Shown here: piece by piece, positions 24,959 through 33,321 of the stretch
Layout of the letters: each line of letters starts with the position of its first letter
Numbering within the stretch: the stretch's first letter is position 1
NCBI GenBank assembly: GCA_964644555.1
Contig: CAZXWI010000003.1
Coordinates: forward strand, 1 to 38,557
DNA: 38,557 nt
Origin: RUG14186 sp964644555
Lineage (GTDB): Bacteria; Bacillota; Clostridia; Eubacteriales; Anaerofustaceae
Direction: 5' to 3'
The notes under the pieces: generated by a model
The model's database searches: none
What the model was told of the DNA's origin: nothing
The model's input: only the letters and a program-made list of their open reading frames with translations
Program-made: the position numbers and the translations under genes

Positions 24959-25804
24959 CTATTTTTTGCGGTTATATATTTTTTGTGTAAATTCTATAAG
25001 CGAAGAAGCTTTTTCTCCGAAGAACGAAAGAGCATTTACAGATTCTTCGTATAACTTTTTTGCAAATTCAACAACATATTCATATCCGTAGACGGAAGCA
25101 TATGTCATTTTGCCTTCTTCGGGTTCGTTGTTATGCATATCGAGTATATCATCGGTTATTTGAAAGAGCATACCGAGATTTTTGGCATATTCGGTTATTT
25201 TTGAGTATTCCTCATCTGTTATATCGGCGCTTAACGCTCCGCAAAGAGCCGCTGCCCTGATGAGTTCACCGGTTTTATTAAGATAAATATATTCGAGGGC
25301 ATCTTTATTTTGATTTGATTCATCGTATTTCATATCGGCAATCTGCCCTCCGACCATGCCGGATATTCCCGCAGCGTGAGAAATTATACCGCAGGCTTTT
25401 ATGTAATTCGATCTATTGTTTATTTCTTCATATGAATCAAATAATGTTTCATATGCCAAATTCAAAAGAGCGTCCCCTGCCAAAAGAGCCGTGGAATAGC
25501 CGAACACCACATGGTTGGTGGGGCGGCCTCTTCTTGTGTCATCGTTATCCATGCAGGGTAAATCGTCATGAATGAGTGAATATGTATGTATCATCTCAAG
25601 AGATGAAAACAACGGCTTGATAAACTCGCTGTCGCCACCGAGCATATCGCATACGGCAATGGTAATATAGGGTCTTACCCTTTTGCCCGAGCCGAATAAG
25701 CTGTAATATACGCTGTCGTAAATTTCATCGGGAAACGTTTTTTTCGGAGTAAATGATTTGATGGTGGTATTGATGTAATCTATTATTTCGTCGTTGTAGC
25801 GCAT
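24959..25804 (-). CDS. ispA: Polyprenyl (farnesyl) diphosphate synthase
   Basis: A 281-residue all-helical trans-prenyltransferase that condenses isopentenyl diphosphate with allylic diphosphates. The first aspartate-rich motif DDLPCMD is at 80-86 and the second, DDILD, at 218-222. The length and the residues before the first motif (HTYSLIH) suit a C15 farnesyl synthase, although a C20 product cannot be excluded. It follows xseB by eight bases, the common bacterial xseA-xseB-ispA order. A dxs gene, often next, is absent. Confidence 0.92.
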   Translation of the reverse strand: MRYNDEIIDYINTTIKSFTPKKTFPDEIYDSVYYSLFGSGKRVRPYITIAVCDMLGGDSEFIKPLFSSLEMIHTYSLIHDDLPCMDNDDTRRGRPTNHVVFGYSTALLAGDALLNLAYETLFDSYEEINNRSNYIKACGIISHAAGISGMVGGQIADMKYDESNQNKDALEYIYLNKTGELIRAAALCGALSADITDEEYSKITEYAKNLGMLFQITDDILDMHNNEPEEGKMTYASVYGYEYVVEFAKKLYEESVNALSFFGEKASSLIEFTQKIYNRKK

Positions 25805-25812
25805 TTTAGCCT

Positions 25813-26022
25813 CTATTCGAATTTTTCCAAAGTATTTGATTCTGTTAATACTTTAACGGTCTTTTCAGCCATGTCGAGTTCTTCGTTGAGTTCCTTGAGA
25901 AGCTTTGCACCCTCTTCGTAGAGAGCAACGCTTTCTTTCAGCGGGATACTGCCCTGAGTTAATTTGCCGACTATATCTTCAAGTCTTTGCATTTTTTCTT
26001 CGAATTCCATTTTTTCTTCCAT
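25813..26022 (-). CDS. xseB: Exodeoxyribonuclease VII small subunit
   Basis: A 69-residue helical protein with the family core MQRLEDIVGKLTQGSIPLKE followed by a SVALYEEG segment. Small subunits coat the C-terminal helix of XseA. The ATG directly abuts the xseA stop and follows AAGGAG. Confidence 0.95.
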   Translation of the reverse strand: MEEKMEFEEKMQRLEDIVGKLTQGSIPLKESVALYEEGAKLLKELNEELDMAEKTVKVLTESNTLEKFE

Positions 26023-27228
26023 CTATAACTCCTTAATATTTTTTACTTCACACTCCGCTTTCATATTGCGGCTTATGAGCGTTATTTTATCATTGATACT
26101 GAGTTCCTCTATATTAACCGGAATATCATCTCTTCTAACCATGAAATACCCTCTTTTAAGCACATTCTCGTGGGATAAACTCTTTAAAAGTTCTTCGTTT
26201 GATTTTATCCTGTTTCGAAGGATTTCCGTTTTATGGCGAAAAGACTCTTCAAGCCTTTCGGAGAGGTTGTCAAGCCTTAAATATTTTTGCTCCAAAACGG
26301 CATAGGGGCTTGCCATGGCAGGCATTTTGGAGATATTATCAAGCTTGTCTTTATATCTTTTTATTTTATACATTATGCTCTCATATAATGTCGAATCGCA
26401 TTTTTTAAGATTATTTTTAAGCTTATCCCTATCCGGCACTGCCAATTCGGCAGCAACCGACGGTGTGGGGGCTCGCATATCGGATACGAAATCGGCAATG
26501 GTGAAGTCGGTTTCATGACCTACCCCCGAAATTATCGGGATTTCGCATCGGTATATGGCTTCGGCAACGATCGGCTCGTTGAATGCCCAAAGTTCTTCTA
26601 TGCTGCCGCCTCCTCGTGCCAAAAGAATTACATCGGCTAATTTATTATCGCTTATTCGATCAAGCATTTTCGCAATATCCTCACCTGCGCCGTCGCCCTG
26701 CACCAAAACAGGGCAAACTATTATTTGCGAAAGAGGGAATCGCCTCGTGATTACGCTTATCATATCCCTTATGGCAGCCCCTGTTGGAGATGTTACAAGG
26801 GCAATGTTTTTAGGCATATACGGCAATGCCCTTTTGTGAGACGAATCAAAGTAACCTTTTTTTCTTAATTCTTCAAGCAGCATTTGATATCTTTCGTAAA
26901 GGTTGCCGACACCGGATTTTCTCATAGCGCTGACATACACCTGATATGCTCCCGTTTTTTCGTACACTCCGACACGCCCGTATACTTCCACCTGAATGCC
27001 GTCCTCAGGCTCAAATTGCAAAGAAAGGGCGCTGCCGCGAAACATTACGCAGTTCACCTTTGAGTTATCGTCTTTAAGGGAGAAATACAAATGCCCCGAA
27101 GAATGGTTTTTAAAATTCGATATTTCACCTTTTACTATCACGCTGCCCAGCACTTCATCGCAGGAAATAAGCTGCGAAATGTAGTAGTTAAGGCCGCTTA
27201 CGCTCATAACATCATTTCTATTATCCAT
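26023..27228 (-). CDS. xseA: Exodeoxyribonuclease VII large subunit
   Basis: A 401-residue catalytic subunit of ExoVII, which degrades single-stranded DNA from both ends. An N-terminal OB fold (VKGEISNFKNHSSGHLYFSLKD) precedes the catalytic domain, with TSPTGAAIRD, the LARGGGSIEELWAFN block and GVGHETDFTIADFVSD. A long helical C-terminal domain follows. The ATG at 27228 is chosen over a 26-codon upstream extension because GGAGGG lies six bases before it. It overlaps the end of the TsaD-like gene by eight bases. Confidence 0.96.
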   Translation of the reverse strand: MDNRNDVMSVSGLNYYISQLISCDEVLGSVIVKGEISNFKNHSSGHLYFSLKDDNSKVNCVMFRGSALSLQFEPEDGIQVEVYGRVGVYEKTGAYQVYVSAMRKSGVGNLYERYQMLLEELRKKGYFDSSHKRALPYMPKNIALVTSPTGAAIRDMISVITRRFPLSQIIVCPVLVQGDGAGEDIAKMLDRISDNKLADVILLARGGGSIEELWAFNEPIVAEAIYRCEIPIISGVGHETDFTIADFVSDMRAPTPSVAAELAVPDRDKLKNNLKKCDSTLYESIMYKIKRYKDKLDNISKMPAMASPYAVLEQKYLRLDNLSERLEESFRHKTEILRNRIKSNEELLKSLSHENVLKRGYFMVRRDDIPVNIEELSINDKITLISRNMKAECEVKNIKEL

Positions 27229-28156
27229 TGTTATCCCTCCGATACATTTCTTCGCATAATAAAGCCACCCCCACGGCATTGTCGCTACCGTAGCCCGAAA
27301 GAGCATAGTTAATGTTATATTTGGGAGTTAGCTTACTGTTTAACATTCGTTTTATGTTTTCGCTGCCGGATACTCCACCTGCCAAAAGCACTGTATTTAT
27401 GTTTGTTTTTTTGCAGCACTCCGAAATAAGCTTTGACAGGCTGTTTGCCACGCACTCAAAAGCAGAGGTGAAAATTTCTTCGTTGGAATATTCGTTTGTG
27501 TCTATTATCTGTTCAAGCTTTGTTTCCACTCCCGAAAAGCTTACCGTGCAATCTTTTACAGAAGTCGGCAGTTTTATGAGGCTCATTTCCTTGCAAAGCA
27601 AGTCCATTTTTGCTCCGCAGGGGAAACCGATTCCGCATTTGACTCCGATTCTGTCGATAAACTGCCCTGCGCTTATGTCGGATGTAGCACCTACTATTTC
27701 GGAAGTGTAGTTACCGTTAATTTTATTTACCGATAAAACCTCGGTAGTGCCGCCCGATAAATGCACGCATAAAAACGGCTTTTCATCGCAAACATCGTTA
27801 TTATATAAAGCCGCTTTTATATGCCCCTGCTGGTGCGACACCTTATAAAGGGGAATACTAAGTGCATTTGACAATATTTCGGCAATATTTACTCCTGCCG
27901 TAAAGCAAGGCATATACGAACCCTCTACCCGCCTTGGGGCATCGGATACACAAATTGCCCGAACATCATAAAGGGGAGAAACCTCCTTTAACAGTTCAGG
28001 CAAATTATTTACATGCTGATAAAAGGCTTCGGATTGGCGAAGTCCCCTCATTCCCTCTTTGACCTTTAACAAGGTGCGTTTATCTTTAAGAATAACACCG
28101 TCTTTAACCAGACTTACGGAAGTGGTGTAATTACTGGTATCTATTCCAATGAACAT
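27221..28156 (-). CDS. TsaD/Kae1-like paralogue (M22 glycoprotease family)
   Basis: A 311-residue ASKHA-fold protein related to TsaD, the t6A tRNA-modification subunit. It has the phosphate-1-like start GIDTSNYTTSVSL, a metal-type HQQGH motif (HxxxH), the LSGGTTEVL loop and a C-terminal LAGGVSGSENI. It is shorter than true TsaD (about 335-345) and lacks the PGLVGAL segment, so it is probably the paralogue found between nusB and xseA in some Clostridia, of undefined function. It overlaps nusB by 16 bases and xseA by 8, which indicates tight coupling. Confidence 0.8.
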   Translation of the reverse strand: MFIGIDTSNYTTSVSLVKDGVILKDKRTLLKVKEGMRGLRQSEAFYQHVNNLPELLKEVSPLYDVRAICVSDAPRRVEGSYMPCFTAGVNIAEILSNALSIPLYKVSHQQGHIKAALYNNDVCDEKPFLCVHLSGGTTEVLSVNKINGNYTSEIVGATSDISAGQFIDRIGVKCGIGFPCGAKMDLLCKEMSLIKLPTSVKDCTVSFSGVETKLEQIIDTNEYSNEEIFTSAFECVANSLSKLISECCKKTNINTVLLAGGVSGSENIKRMLNSKLTPKYNINYALSGYGSDNAVGVALLCEEMYRRDNNG

Positions 28157-28557
28157 TGTTCTTTTTCCTCGTAAAGCTTATTAAGCACTCCGTTGATGAA
28201 AACTATGTCGTTATCGTCGCAATACAGTGCTGCAAGCTTTACGGCTTCGTCGATTGCCGTAACATCGGGAATATCGTTGTTATACATAAGCTCGTATATT
28301 CCAAGGCGCAGGATTGCCAATGTCTGCTTGGGCAAACGTGCAAAAGTCCAAGTGTGTTTGATATTGTTTTTGATAATGAGGTCGATTTCCTCGGATTTTT
28401 CGATTATTCCTTTAATGGTGGCTGTGGCATATTCGCCTTGAACACCTTTAAGGTTTAATTCATTTGCCAAATAACCGAACTTTTTCTCGAAATCTCTGTG
28501 GAATTCCTTTTGAAATACTACCTGAAATACTTTTTCTCTTGCCTCTGATCTTTTCAT
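28141..28557 (-). CDS. nusB: Transcription antitermination factor NusB
   Basis: A 138-residue all-helical NusB, which with NusE/S10 binds boxA RNA and supports rRNA antitermination. The N-terminal REKVFQVVFQKEF and the C-terminal region VTAIDEAVKLAALYCDDND, followed by FINGVLN, match the family. The ATG follows GGAG. It lies five bases before the methyltransferase stop in the same transcript. Confidence 0.95.
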   Translation of the reverse strand: MKRSEAREKVFQVVFQKEFHRDFEKKFGYLANELNLKGVQGEYATATIKGIIEKSEEIDLIIKNNIKHTWTFARLPKQTLAILRLGIYELMYNNDIPDVTAIDEAVKLAALYCDDNDIVFINGVLNKLYEEKEQCSLE

Positions 28558-28561
28558 TTGT

Positions 28562-29305
28562 CTACTCCATACTAATATACATCAATATTGCCGCCGCACA
28601 TGCGGCATTAAGCGATTCGCATCCCGAATGCATTTTTATTTTTATAAGTTTATCGCAAAGCTCTGTGGCTTCAGCACTCATGCCGTTACCCTCATTGCCG
28701 ATTATAAGAACTATTTTTTCATTATCGAATTCGGCATCGGTTTCCCCTTTCAAATGTGCACCGTATACGGCAAAGCCACTCGATTTAAGCTCATTTAGAA
28801 TACTAAGCTCCTCTTTTGTGTAAATTTTTACCCTTACGGTGTTTCCTGCCGCTGCCCTGAGAGCTTTGGGCGAATAGGGGTCGGCGCAATTAGTGTTTAA
28901 TATTATCGAATCATACCCAAGGCAGGCTCCGCTTCTGATTATAGCTCCCACATTATCCGGATTTTGCACGGATTCCAAATAGAGTATGCGCTTAGATGAT
29001 AACATATCTTCCCTTTTATATTTCGGGATCTCGCACACTGCCATTATGCCTTGGGGCGTTTTGACATCACTCAAATAGGAAAATATTTCTTCGCTGACAT
29101 AATATTTTTTTTCACACTCAATAGATGAAATATCGTATCGTTTGGTGGAAAGAATATATTTTATATTGATTTTTTTCGCAACATCGCAAACGAAACGCTC
29201 CCCCTCCACAATAAAGAGGTTTTTCTCTTTTCTTTCTTTTGTGCTTAGGAGGGCTTTGGTATTTTTTATTATATCATTTTGTTTTGATGTTATTTCACTT
29301 ATCAT
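28562..29305 (-). CDS. SpoU/TrmH family RNA 2'-O-methyltransferase
   Basis: A 247-residue SPOUT methyltransferase with an N-terminal substrate-binding domain (SEITSKQNDIIKNTKALLS). The three SpoU motifs follow: ESVQNPDNVGAIIRSGACLG, VLIIGNEGNGMS and SLNAACAAAILMY. Such enzymes modify a ribose in 23S rRNA or tRNA; the target cannot be told from sequence. The start at 29305 is preferred because AGGAG precedes it, although only by three bases. An in-frame ATG five codons upstream at 29320 overlaps the transporter gene and is possible. Confidence 0.88.
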   Translation of the reverse strand: MISEITSKQNDIIKNTKALLSTKERKEKNLFIVEGERFVCDVAKKINIKYILSTKRYDISSIECEKKYYVSEEIFSYLSDVKTPQGIMAVCEIPKYKREDMLSSKRILYLESVQNPDNVGAIIRSGACLGYDSIILNTNCADPYSPKALRAAAGNTVRVKIYTKEELSILNELKSSGFAVYGAHLKGETDAEFDNEKIVLIIGNEGNGMSAEATELCDKLIKIKMHSGCESLNAACAAAILMYISME

Positions 29306-29312
29306 TATCTCC

Positions 29313-30662
29313 TCACACATTCAGATACGATACTCTGCTTATTTTTTCCACACTGTCGGTATATTTCAAACGGTTGGTGTCGGAAACATATATGAGCAAC
29401 ATCATGGCGAATCTGGAATAAAGCATATTTATCATCATAAGAATCAATGACGAAGCCTTAAAAGAGGATATATCGCATATCGTGATACCCGATAAGCTTG
29501 ATGTGGACAATGTTTCAAACAGTGCCGTGAAATAGTCGATATTTTCGATACTGCATAGAATTATACTCGAAATTATTACCCAGACAAACAAACTCATGAC
29601 AATAAACAAAGCTTTTTCGAAAGTCTTTTGCTCTATGCGGTAAAGCCCTATGTTTTTGTTGTAGATGCCGAATGGATATTTGAACATAAACACCAAACAC
29701 ATGGCTATGGCATTGGTTTTGACTCCTCCTATAAAAGAGGAGGGCATACTGCCCACAAACATCATCAGCATAATCAAAGCTTTTGAGGCAAAGGTAAATG
29801 CCGAATAAGCAAACCTCGTCATTTCGGAAGAATGCACCGCCTGAGTTAGGTTAAGAGATGAAAAAACTTTGGTATATATGGGCATATTGCCGAGGCTTTC
29901 GGGATTGTTTTTTTCCAACAGAAAAATCGAAAGCGCAAAGAGCAATGTGAGCGAAATATAGCTGAGCAAAGTGAATTTGGTATTAAACGAAAACTTTTTC
30001 CATTTCTTGGAACTCAGAATATCGCAAATAACCATAAACCCCCACGAGCCTGCAAACATAAGTATAAAGCTTACCACATTATACAAAACATTGTAATCGA
30101 AAACGAACCTTTCACCTATGGGTAATATGCTCATGCCACAATTTGAAAAGGCACTCACCGCATAAAACAAACTCAGCCACACTCCCTTTAATCCATAAGC
30201 AGGCACATATACGAAAAGGTAGAGAATAAAGCCTACAGATTCGATAAAAAGCACATACAAAATTATGTATTTGATGAATTTCTTTATTTCACAGGGTGTA
30301 TTGACCGTAAGAACGGTGTTAAACTTTAAAAATTTTATATCAATAAAAGAACCCACCCTTAAAAAAAGGGCATTGGATAATATCATTACCGTAAAAGCGC
30401 CAAGCTGCATACAAAGAAGAATTACGCCCATGCCGAACCCCGACCAATAGGAAGAGGTAACCACGCTTGAGCCGCACAAAGTAAAAGCGGACACCGCAGT
30501 ATAAGCTCCCGTCAAAAGATTTGCTTTTTCATTGGGGCGCACCGCAATATCCGAAGAAAGTAACAACGCAAATAAAACCATTACCGCAAAAACGGCAAGG
30601 GATAATTTTAATGTAAAAGGTATTTTGTCAAAAAAACTGTTTTTATCTTTTAATTCTTCCAT
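29313..30662 (-). CDS. TrkH/KtrB family potassium uptake transporter
   Basis: A 449-residue membrane protein with the fourfold helix-pore-helix layout of KtrB/TrkH. Pore-loop segments are SAFTLCGSS, SAFSNCGMS, PSSFIGGVKT and STSSLSGIT, each keeping the filter glycine. KtrB needs a cytosolic RCK partner (KtrA/TrkA), which is not in the window. The frame also contains an ATG at 30674, but that codon lies inside the apparent -10 element, so the ATG at 30662 is chosen. No ribosome binding site precedes it, which suggests a leaderless or near-leaderless mRNA. It heads the run into trmH-type methyltransferase and nusB. Confidence 0.87.
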   Translation of the reverse strand: MEELKDKNSFFDKIPFTLKLSLAVFAVMVLFALLLSSDIAVRPNEKANLLTGAYTAVSAFTLCGSSVVTSSYWSGFGMGVILLCMQLGAFTVMILSNALFLRVGSFIDIKFLKFNTVLTVNTPCEIKKFIKYIILYVLFIESVGFILYLFVYVPAYGLKGVWLSLFYAVSAFSNCGMSILPIGERFVFDYNVLYNVVSFILMFAGSWGFMVICDILSSKKWKKFSFNTKFTLLSYISLTLLFALSIFLLEKNNPESLGNMPIYTKVFSSLNLTQAVHSSEMTRFAYSAFTFASKALIMLMMFVGSMPSSFIGGVKTNAIAMCLVFMFKYPFGIYNKNIGLYRIEQKTFEKALFIVMSLFVWVIISSIILCSIENIDYFTALFETLSTSSLSGITICDISSFKASSLILMMINMLYSRFAMMLLIYVSDTNRLKYTDSVEKISRVSYLNV

Positions 30663-30672
30663 AGATAAATAC

Positions 30673-30700
30673 ATTATACATTATTATTTTTTTTTAGCAA
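30673..30700 (-). promoter_or_regulatory. Promoter of the KtrB-nusB-xse run
   Basis: On the minus strand TTGCTA (30695-30700) and TATAAT (30673-30678) have a 16-base spacer that includes nine A. The expected transcription start is about three to five bases before the ATG at 30662. Confidence 0.65.
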
Positions 30701-30737
30701 CAAAATAATGTTCATAATATTTAATTCGGCGCATTTA

Positions 30738-30766
30738 TTGAATTGCGTGGCGTTATGGGATATAAT
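30738..30766 (+). promoter_or_regulatory. Promoter of the membrane hydrolase-like gene
   Basis: TTGAAT (30738-30743) and TATAAT (30761-30766) have a 17-base spacer, about 50 bases before the ATG. It is divergent from the KtrB promoter. Confidence 0.75.
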
Positions 30767-30817
30767 AAATAAGTTACAATTTTGAAACAAAATCAAATCG
30801 AACGGACTATTTAACTG

Positions 30818-32392
30818 ATGAAAAAATATGCAAAACCATTGCTTACGCTCTCAATAATCGTGATGGCTGCGGCAATAATCGTAAATATAATATTATTTCC
30901 CGCTTTAATAACAAGCGAACAGCTCATATACCAAAATGTAGACGATGATCAGATACACGCAAATTATATTGAGTCTGAAAACGGAAAGGGCGTTATTATA
31001 GTACCGGATATCGGTGTTGACAAGAGAAACTGCCTAAGCCTTGCAAATGAGCTTAAATCAAACGGATACGGAGTATTTTTGTTTGATATGCCCTCGCAGG
31101 GAACGAGTGAGGGAAATATGCCCTACCATTACAACGAAGATACCATTCTTGCGGAACAGTTCTACAATGCTTTGGTGGTGTATTCGCAAATATCGCAAAT
31201 TCCAATCGAAAACATCCACATAATCGGCTACGGACAGGGCGCAAGGGTGGCTTTGGAGAGTGCGGCCTACGGCTATATCAGACCCAAAAGCATGACTTTG
31301 GCAGGCTGCAGCATCAATTTCAGCGAAAAACTCAACTACGACATAATAAATTATTCCGATGATGTGCATATCAGCTGGATAGAAGAGTTAACCGATAAGG
31401 ACTTTTCGTTTCCTATTCATGTGATATCCTCCCCCTTTGATGATGTTTCATCAGATGAGGATAACAAGATATTAGCTGATAAAATAGGCGCAACATACGA
31501 AAGCGTTGGATTCATGCCCCATTTGCTTTTGAGCAAAAGCCCATATGTTATAAGCTCGGCAATGGAATTTATAACAAAGACCGACAACAAATCTTATGAG
31601 GCGAAGGGTTTTAACATAGTATTTGTTTTAGGCGAGATTCTCTTTTGGATAGGGCTTATATGCGCTTTATATTTTGCTGATATAATTCTCAAGAACAAAA
31701 CCAAATACAACACCCAAAGCATTACGCAAATTGCCAAGATGCCAAAGGGCTTTATAAAGAAAAAACTCCTTGCATATCTGCCGGCGGTACTCGTTGGGGT
31801 AATAATGGGGGTTGGAATATATCACATACCGAATATCGAACTACCGTATAAAAGCTTATTTTATATATTAAGCTACGGAGCATATGCTGTAAATCTTATG
31901 CTGCTTTATTCTTTTACGGACTTTGGCAGGGAGCTTAATAAGCCGGATAAAATCAAATCGGAGAGGGTGTATTTGCCGTTTATTGTTTTCGCATTGGTTT
32001 TATTTGCGGTAATAATTTCGCAGGAAATATTCTCATCTAACCCCTTTGCCATAGCAAGAAAACCTTTGTGGCAATTAGCTCTGACGATACTCTTTGCAAT
32101 AGGATTTTACATTGATTCTAAAGAGAGAAAAGTATCGACATTCACCTTTGCCGACAATTTGGCATTATCGGCTGTAAACTACTTGACGGTATGGGGACTG
32201 CCTGTGATATTTATGCTGTTGGGGCTGTATTCGAATGCGGTCGGTGCGATATATAACGCTGTGTATTTACTCTGTGTTCTCATGCTTTCGAGGGTTTTGA
32301 CCACTTTGGACTGCCCCGATTATCTAAGTGCGACATTAAAGGGATTTTTATTTCAATTCTGTGTATTTGCACAGATGGTGATGTTTAAGTAA
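30818..32392 (+). CDS. Membrane alpha/beta-hydrolase-fold protein lacking the nucleophile Ser
   Basis: A 524-residue protein with an N-terminal membrane helix (about 8-32), an extracellular-side alpha/beta-hydrolase domain (about 35-255) and about seven C-terminal membrane helices (about 265-520). The domain has the VFLFDMPSQGTSEG turn. At the nucleophile elbow it reads GYGQG (137-141), so the serine expected at 139 is glycine. Candidate Asp (SSPFDD) and His (MPHLL) residues remain. It may therefore be a binding or structural relative of the DUF-type hydrolases rather than an enzyme. The function is unknown. No strong ribosome binding site precedes the ATG, and it is transcribed alone. Confidence 0.75.
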   Translation: MKKYAKPLLTLSIIVMAAAIIVNIILFPALITSEQLIYQNVDDDQIHANYIESENGKGVIIVPDIGVDKRNCLSLANELKSNGYGVFLFDMPSQGTSEGNMPYHYNEDTILAEQFYNALVVYSQISQIPIENIHIIGYGQGARVALESAAYGYIRPKSMTLAGCSINFSEKLNYDIINYSDDVHISWIEELTDKDFSFPIHVISSPFDDVSSDEDNKILADKIGATYESVGFMPHLLLSKSPYVISSAMEFITKTDNKSYEAKGFNIVFVLGEILFWIGLICALYFADIILKNKTKYNTQSITQIAKMPKGFIKKKLLAYLPAVLVGVIMGVGIYHIPNIELPYKSLFYILSYGAYAVNLMLLYSFTDFGRELNKPDKIKSERVYLPFIVFALVLFAVIISQEIFSSNPFAIARKPLWQLALTILFAIGFYIDSKERKVSTFTFADNLALSAVNYLTVWGLPVIFMLLGLYSNAVGAIYNAVYLLCVLMLSRVLTTLDCPDYLSATLKGFLFQFCVFAQMVMFK

Positions 32393-32421
32393 TATTTTGA
32401 TTGTGCATATTTTTATTTGAG

Positions 32422-32468
32422 GCTTTCTTCCTTTTTAAGGCTTTCTTACTTGGGAAGGGAGCTTTTTT
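32422..32468 (+). terminator. Terminator of the hydrolase-like gene
   Basis: GCTTTCTTCC (32422-32431) pairs with GGAAGGGAGC (32453-32462) over 10 bp with two wobble pairs, followed by TTTTTT. The loop is long (21 bases), and a direct repeat of AGGCTTTCTT within it allows alternative pairings. Confidence 0.55.
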
Positions 32469-32680
32469 GTTGGGATAAAAGTGGGAATGATGTCGAGAAC
32501 TGGTCCTTAAACCATTTTTATTCGTATTTACATAAATGCCACAATCTCGGGACTGGGTCTCTCCGAAAAACACCCCCCCAAAAATACAATTTCAACCTCC
32601 TCATATCCCACCCCAATCCCATTAATTTACCCATTCACCCTTTATACATTAATTTTCGACAATATATAAAGATATATCAT
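32469..32680. other. Intergenic region with a repeat-like inverted pair
   Basis: This lies between the hydrolase-like gene and the TetR gene and contains no credible gene. It holds GAGAACTGGTCC (32495-32506) with a degenerate inverse copy GGACTGGGTCTC (32550-32561), then a C-rich stretch including ATTTCAACCTCC (32589-32600). Confidence 0.55.
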
Positions 32681-32708
32681 TTGTTACAGAGCATTTTATT
32701 GGTATAAT
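32681..32708 (+). promoter_or_regulatory. Promoter of the TetR-ABC operon
   Basis: TTGTTA (32681-32686) and TATAAT (32703-32708) have a 16-base spacer, 28 bases before the TetR ATG. No clear palindromic operator was identified. Confidence 0.7.
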
Positions 32709-32736
32709 CAGCATAATAATAAACAGGTGTTTAATT

Positions 32737-33321
32737 ATGCAAGTACAGAAAACAGAAATAAAAAACAAGATAATAAAGGCGGCAATGGCTCTTTTTGCCG
32801 AAAACGGATACAACGGCTCGTCGATGAGAGGTATTGCACACTTGGCAGGAATCACTCCGGGAAATATTTATGCGTATTTCGAAAACAAAAACGAGATATT
32901 AAGCTGTATCCTCGATGAGTGTGTGGAGAATATACAAAACTACATTACTCATATATACGAAAACGAAATATATTCGTCGTATCTTATTAAAAATGTGTCG
33001 GAAACATTGACAAATATAGTTTCAACTCATAAAGACGAATTCGTAATATTATTCGGCAATATGCAGGGAAGCAAATACGAAAACATAAAATCCGACATAA
33101 TAAAAGCTGTATCAAAGCGAATACATAACGCCCTTACCCTACACAGCGACTATACCCACGATATGGTATTATCGGAGGCTATAGCCACTGCCTATGTGGA
33201 GGGGATAATAAAAATAATATTAAATACAAAAGATGATGTGCAAAAGATGAAGAGCATGGTGGAGGATTTTACGCAAATCATATTCACCGTCAATTTTCCG
33301 AAAAAGGAGTTAACGCAGTGA
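32737..33321 (+). CDS. TetR/AcrR family transcriptional regulator
   Basis: A 194-residue regulator with the usual N-terminal helix-turn-helix: IIKAAMALFAENGYNGSSM, then the recognition helix region GIAHLAGITPGNIYAYFENK. A helical ligand-binding domain of unassigned specificity follows. The ATG follows AGGTG. Its stop overlaps the GTG start of the ABC ATPase, so the regulator, ATPase and permease form one operon. It probably represses that operon and senses a molecule related to the transporter. Confidence 0.92.
   Translation: MQVQKTEIKNKIIKAAMALFAENGYNGSSMRGIAHLAGITPGNIYAYFENKNEILSCILDECVENIQNYITHIYENEIYSSYLIKNVSETLTNIVSTHKDEFVILFGNMQGSKYENIKSDIIKAVSKRIHNALTLHSDYTHDMVLSEAIATAYVEGIIKIILNTKDDVQKMKSMVEDFTQIIFTVNFPKKELTQ

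Noticed and set aside
32385..32573. A minus-strand 62-codon frame after the hydrolase-like gene
   Set aside because: It covers the terminator hairpin and the GAGAACTGGTC motif and has a low-complexity lysine-rich product.
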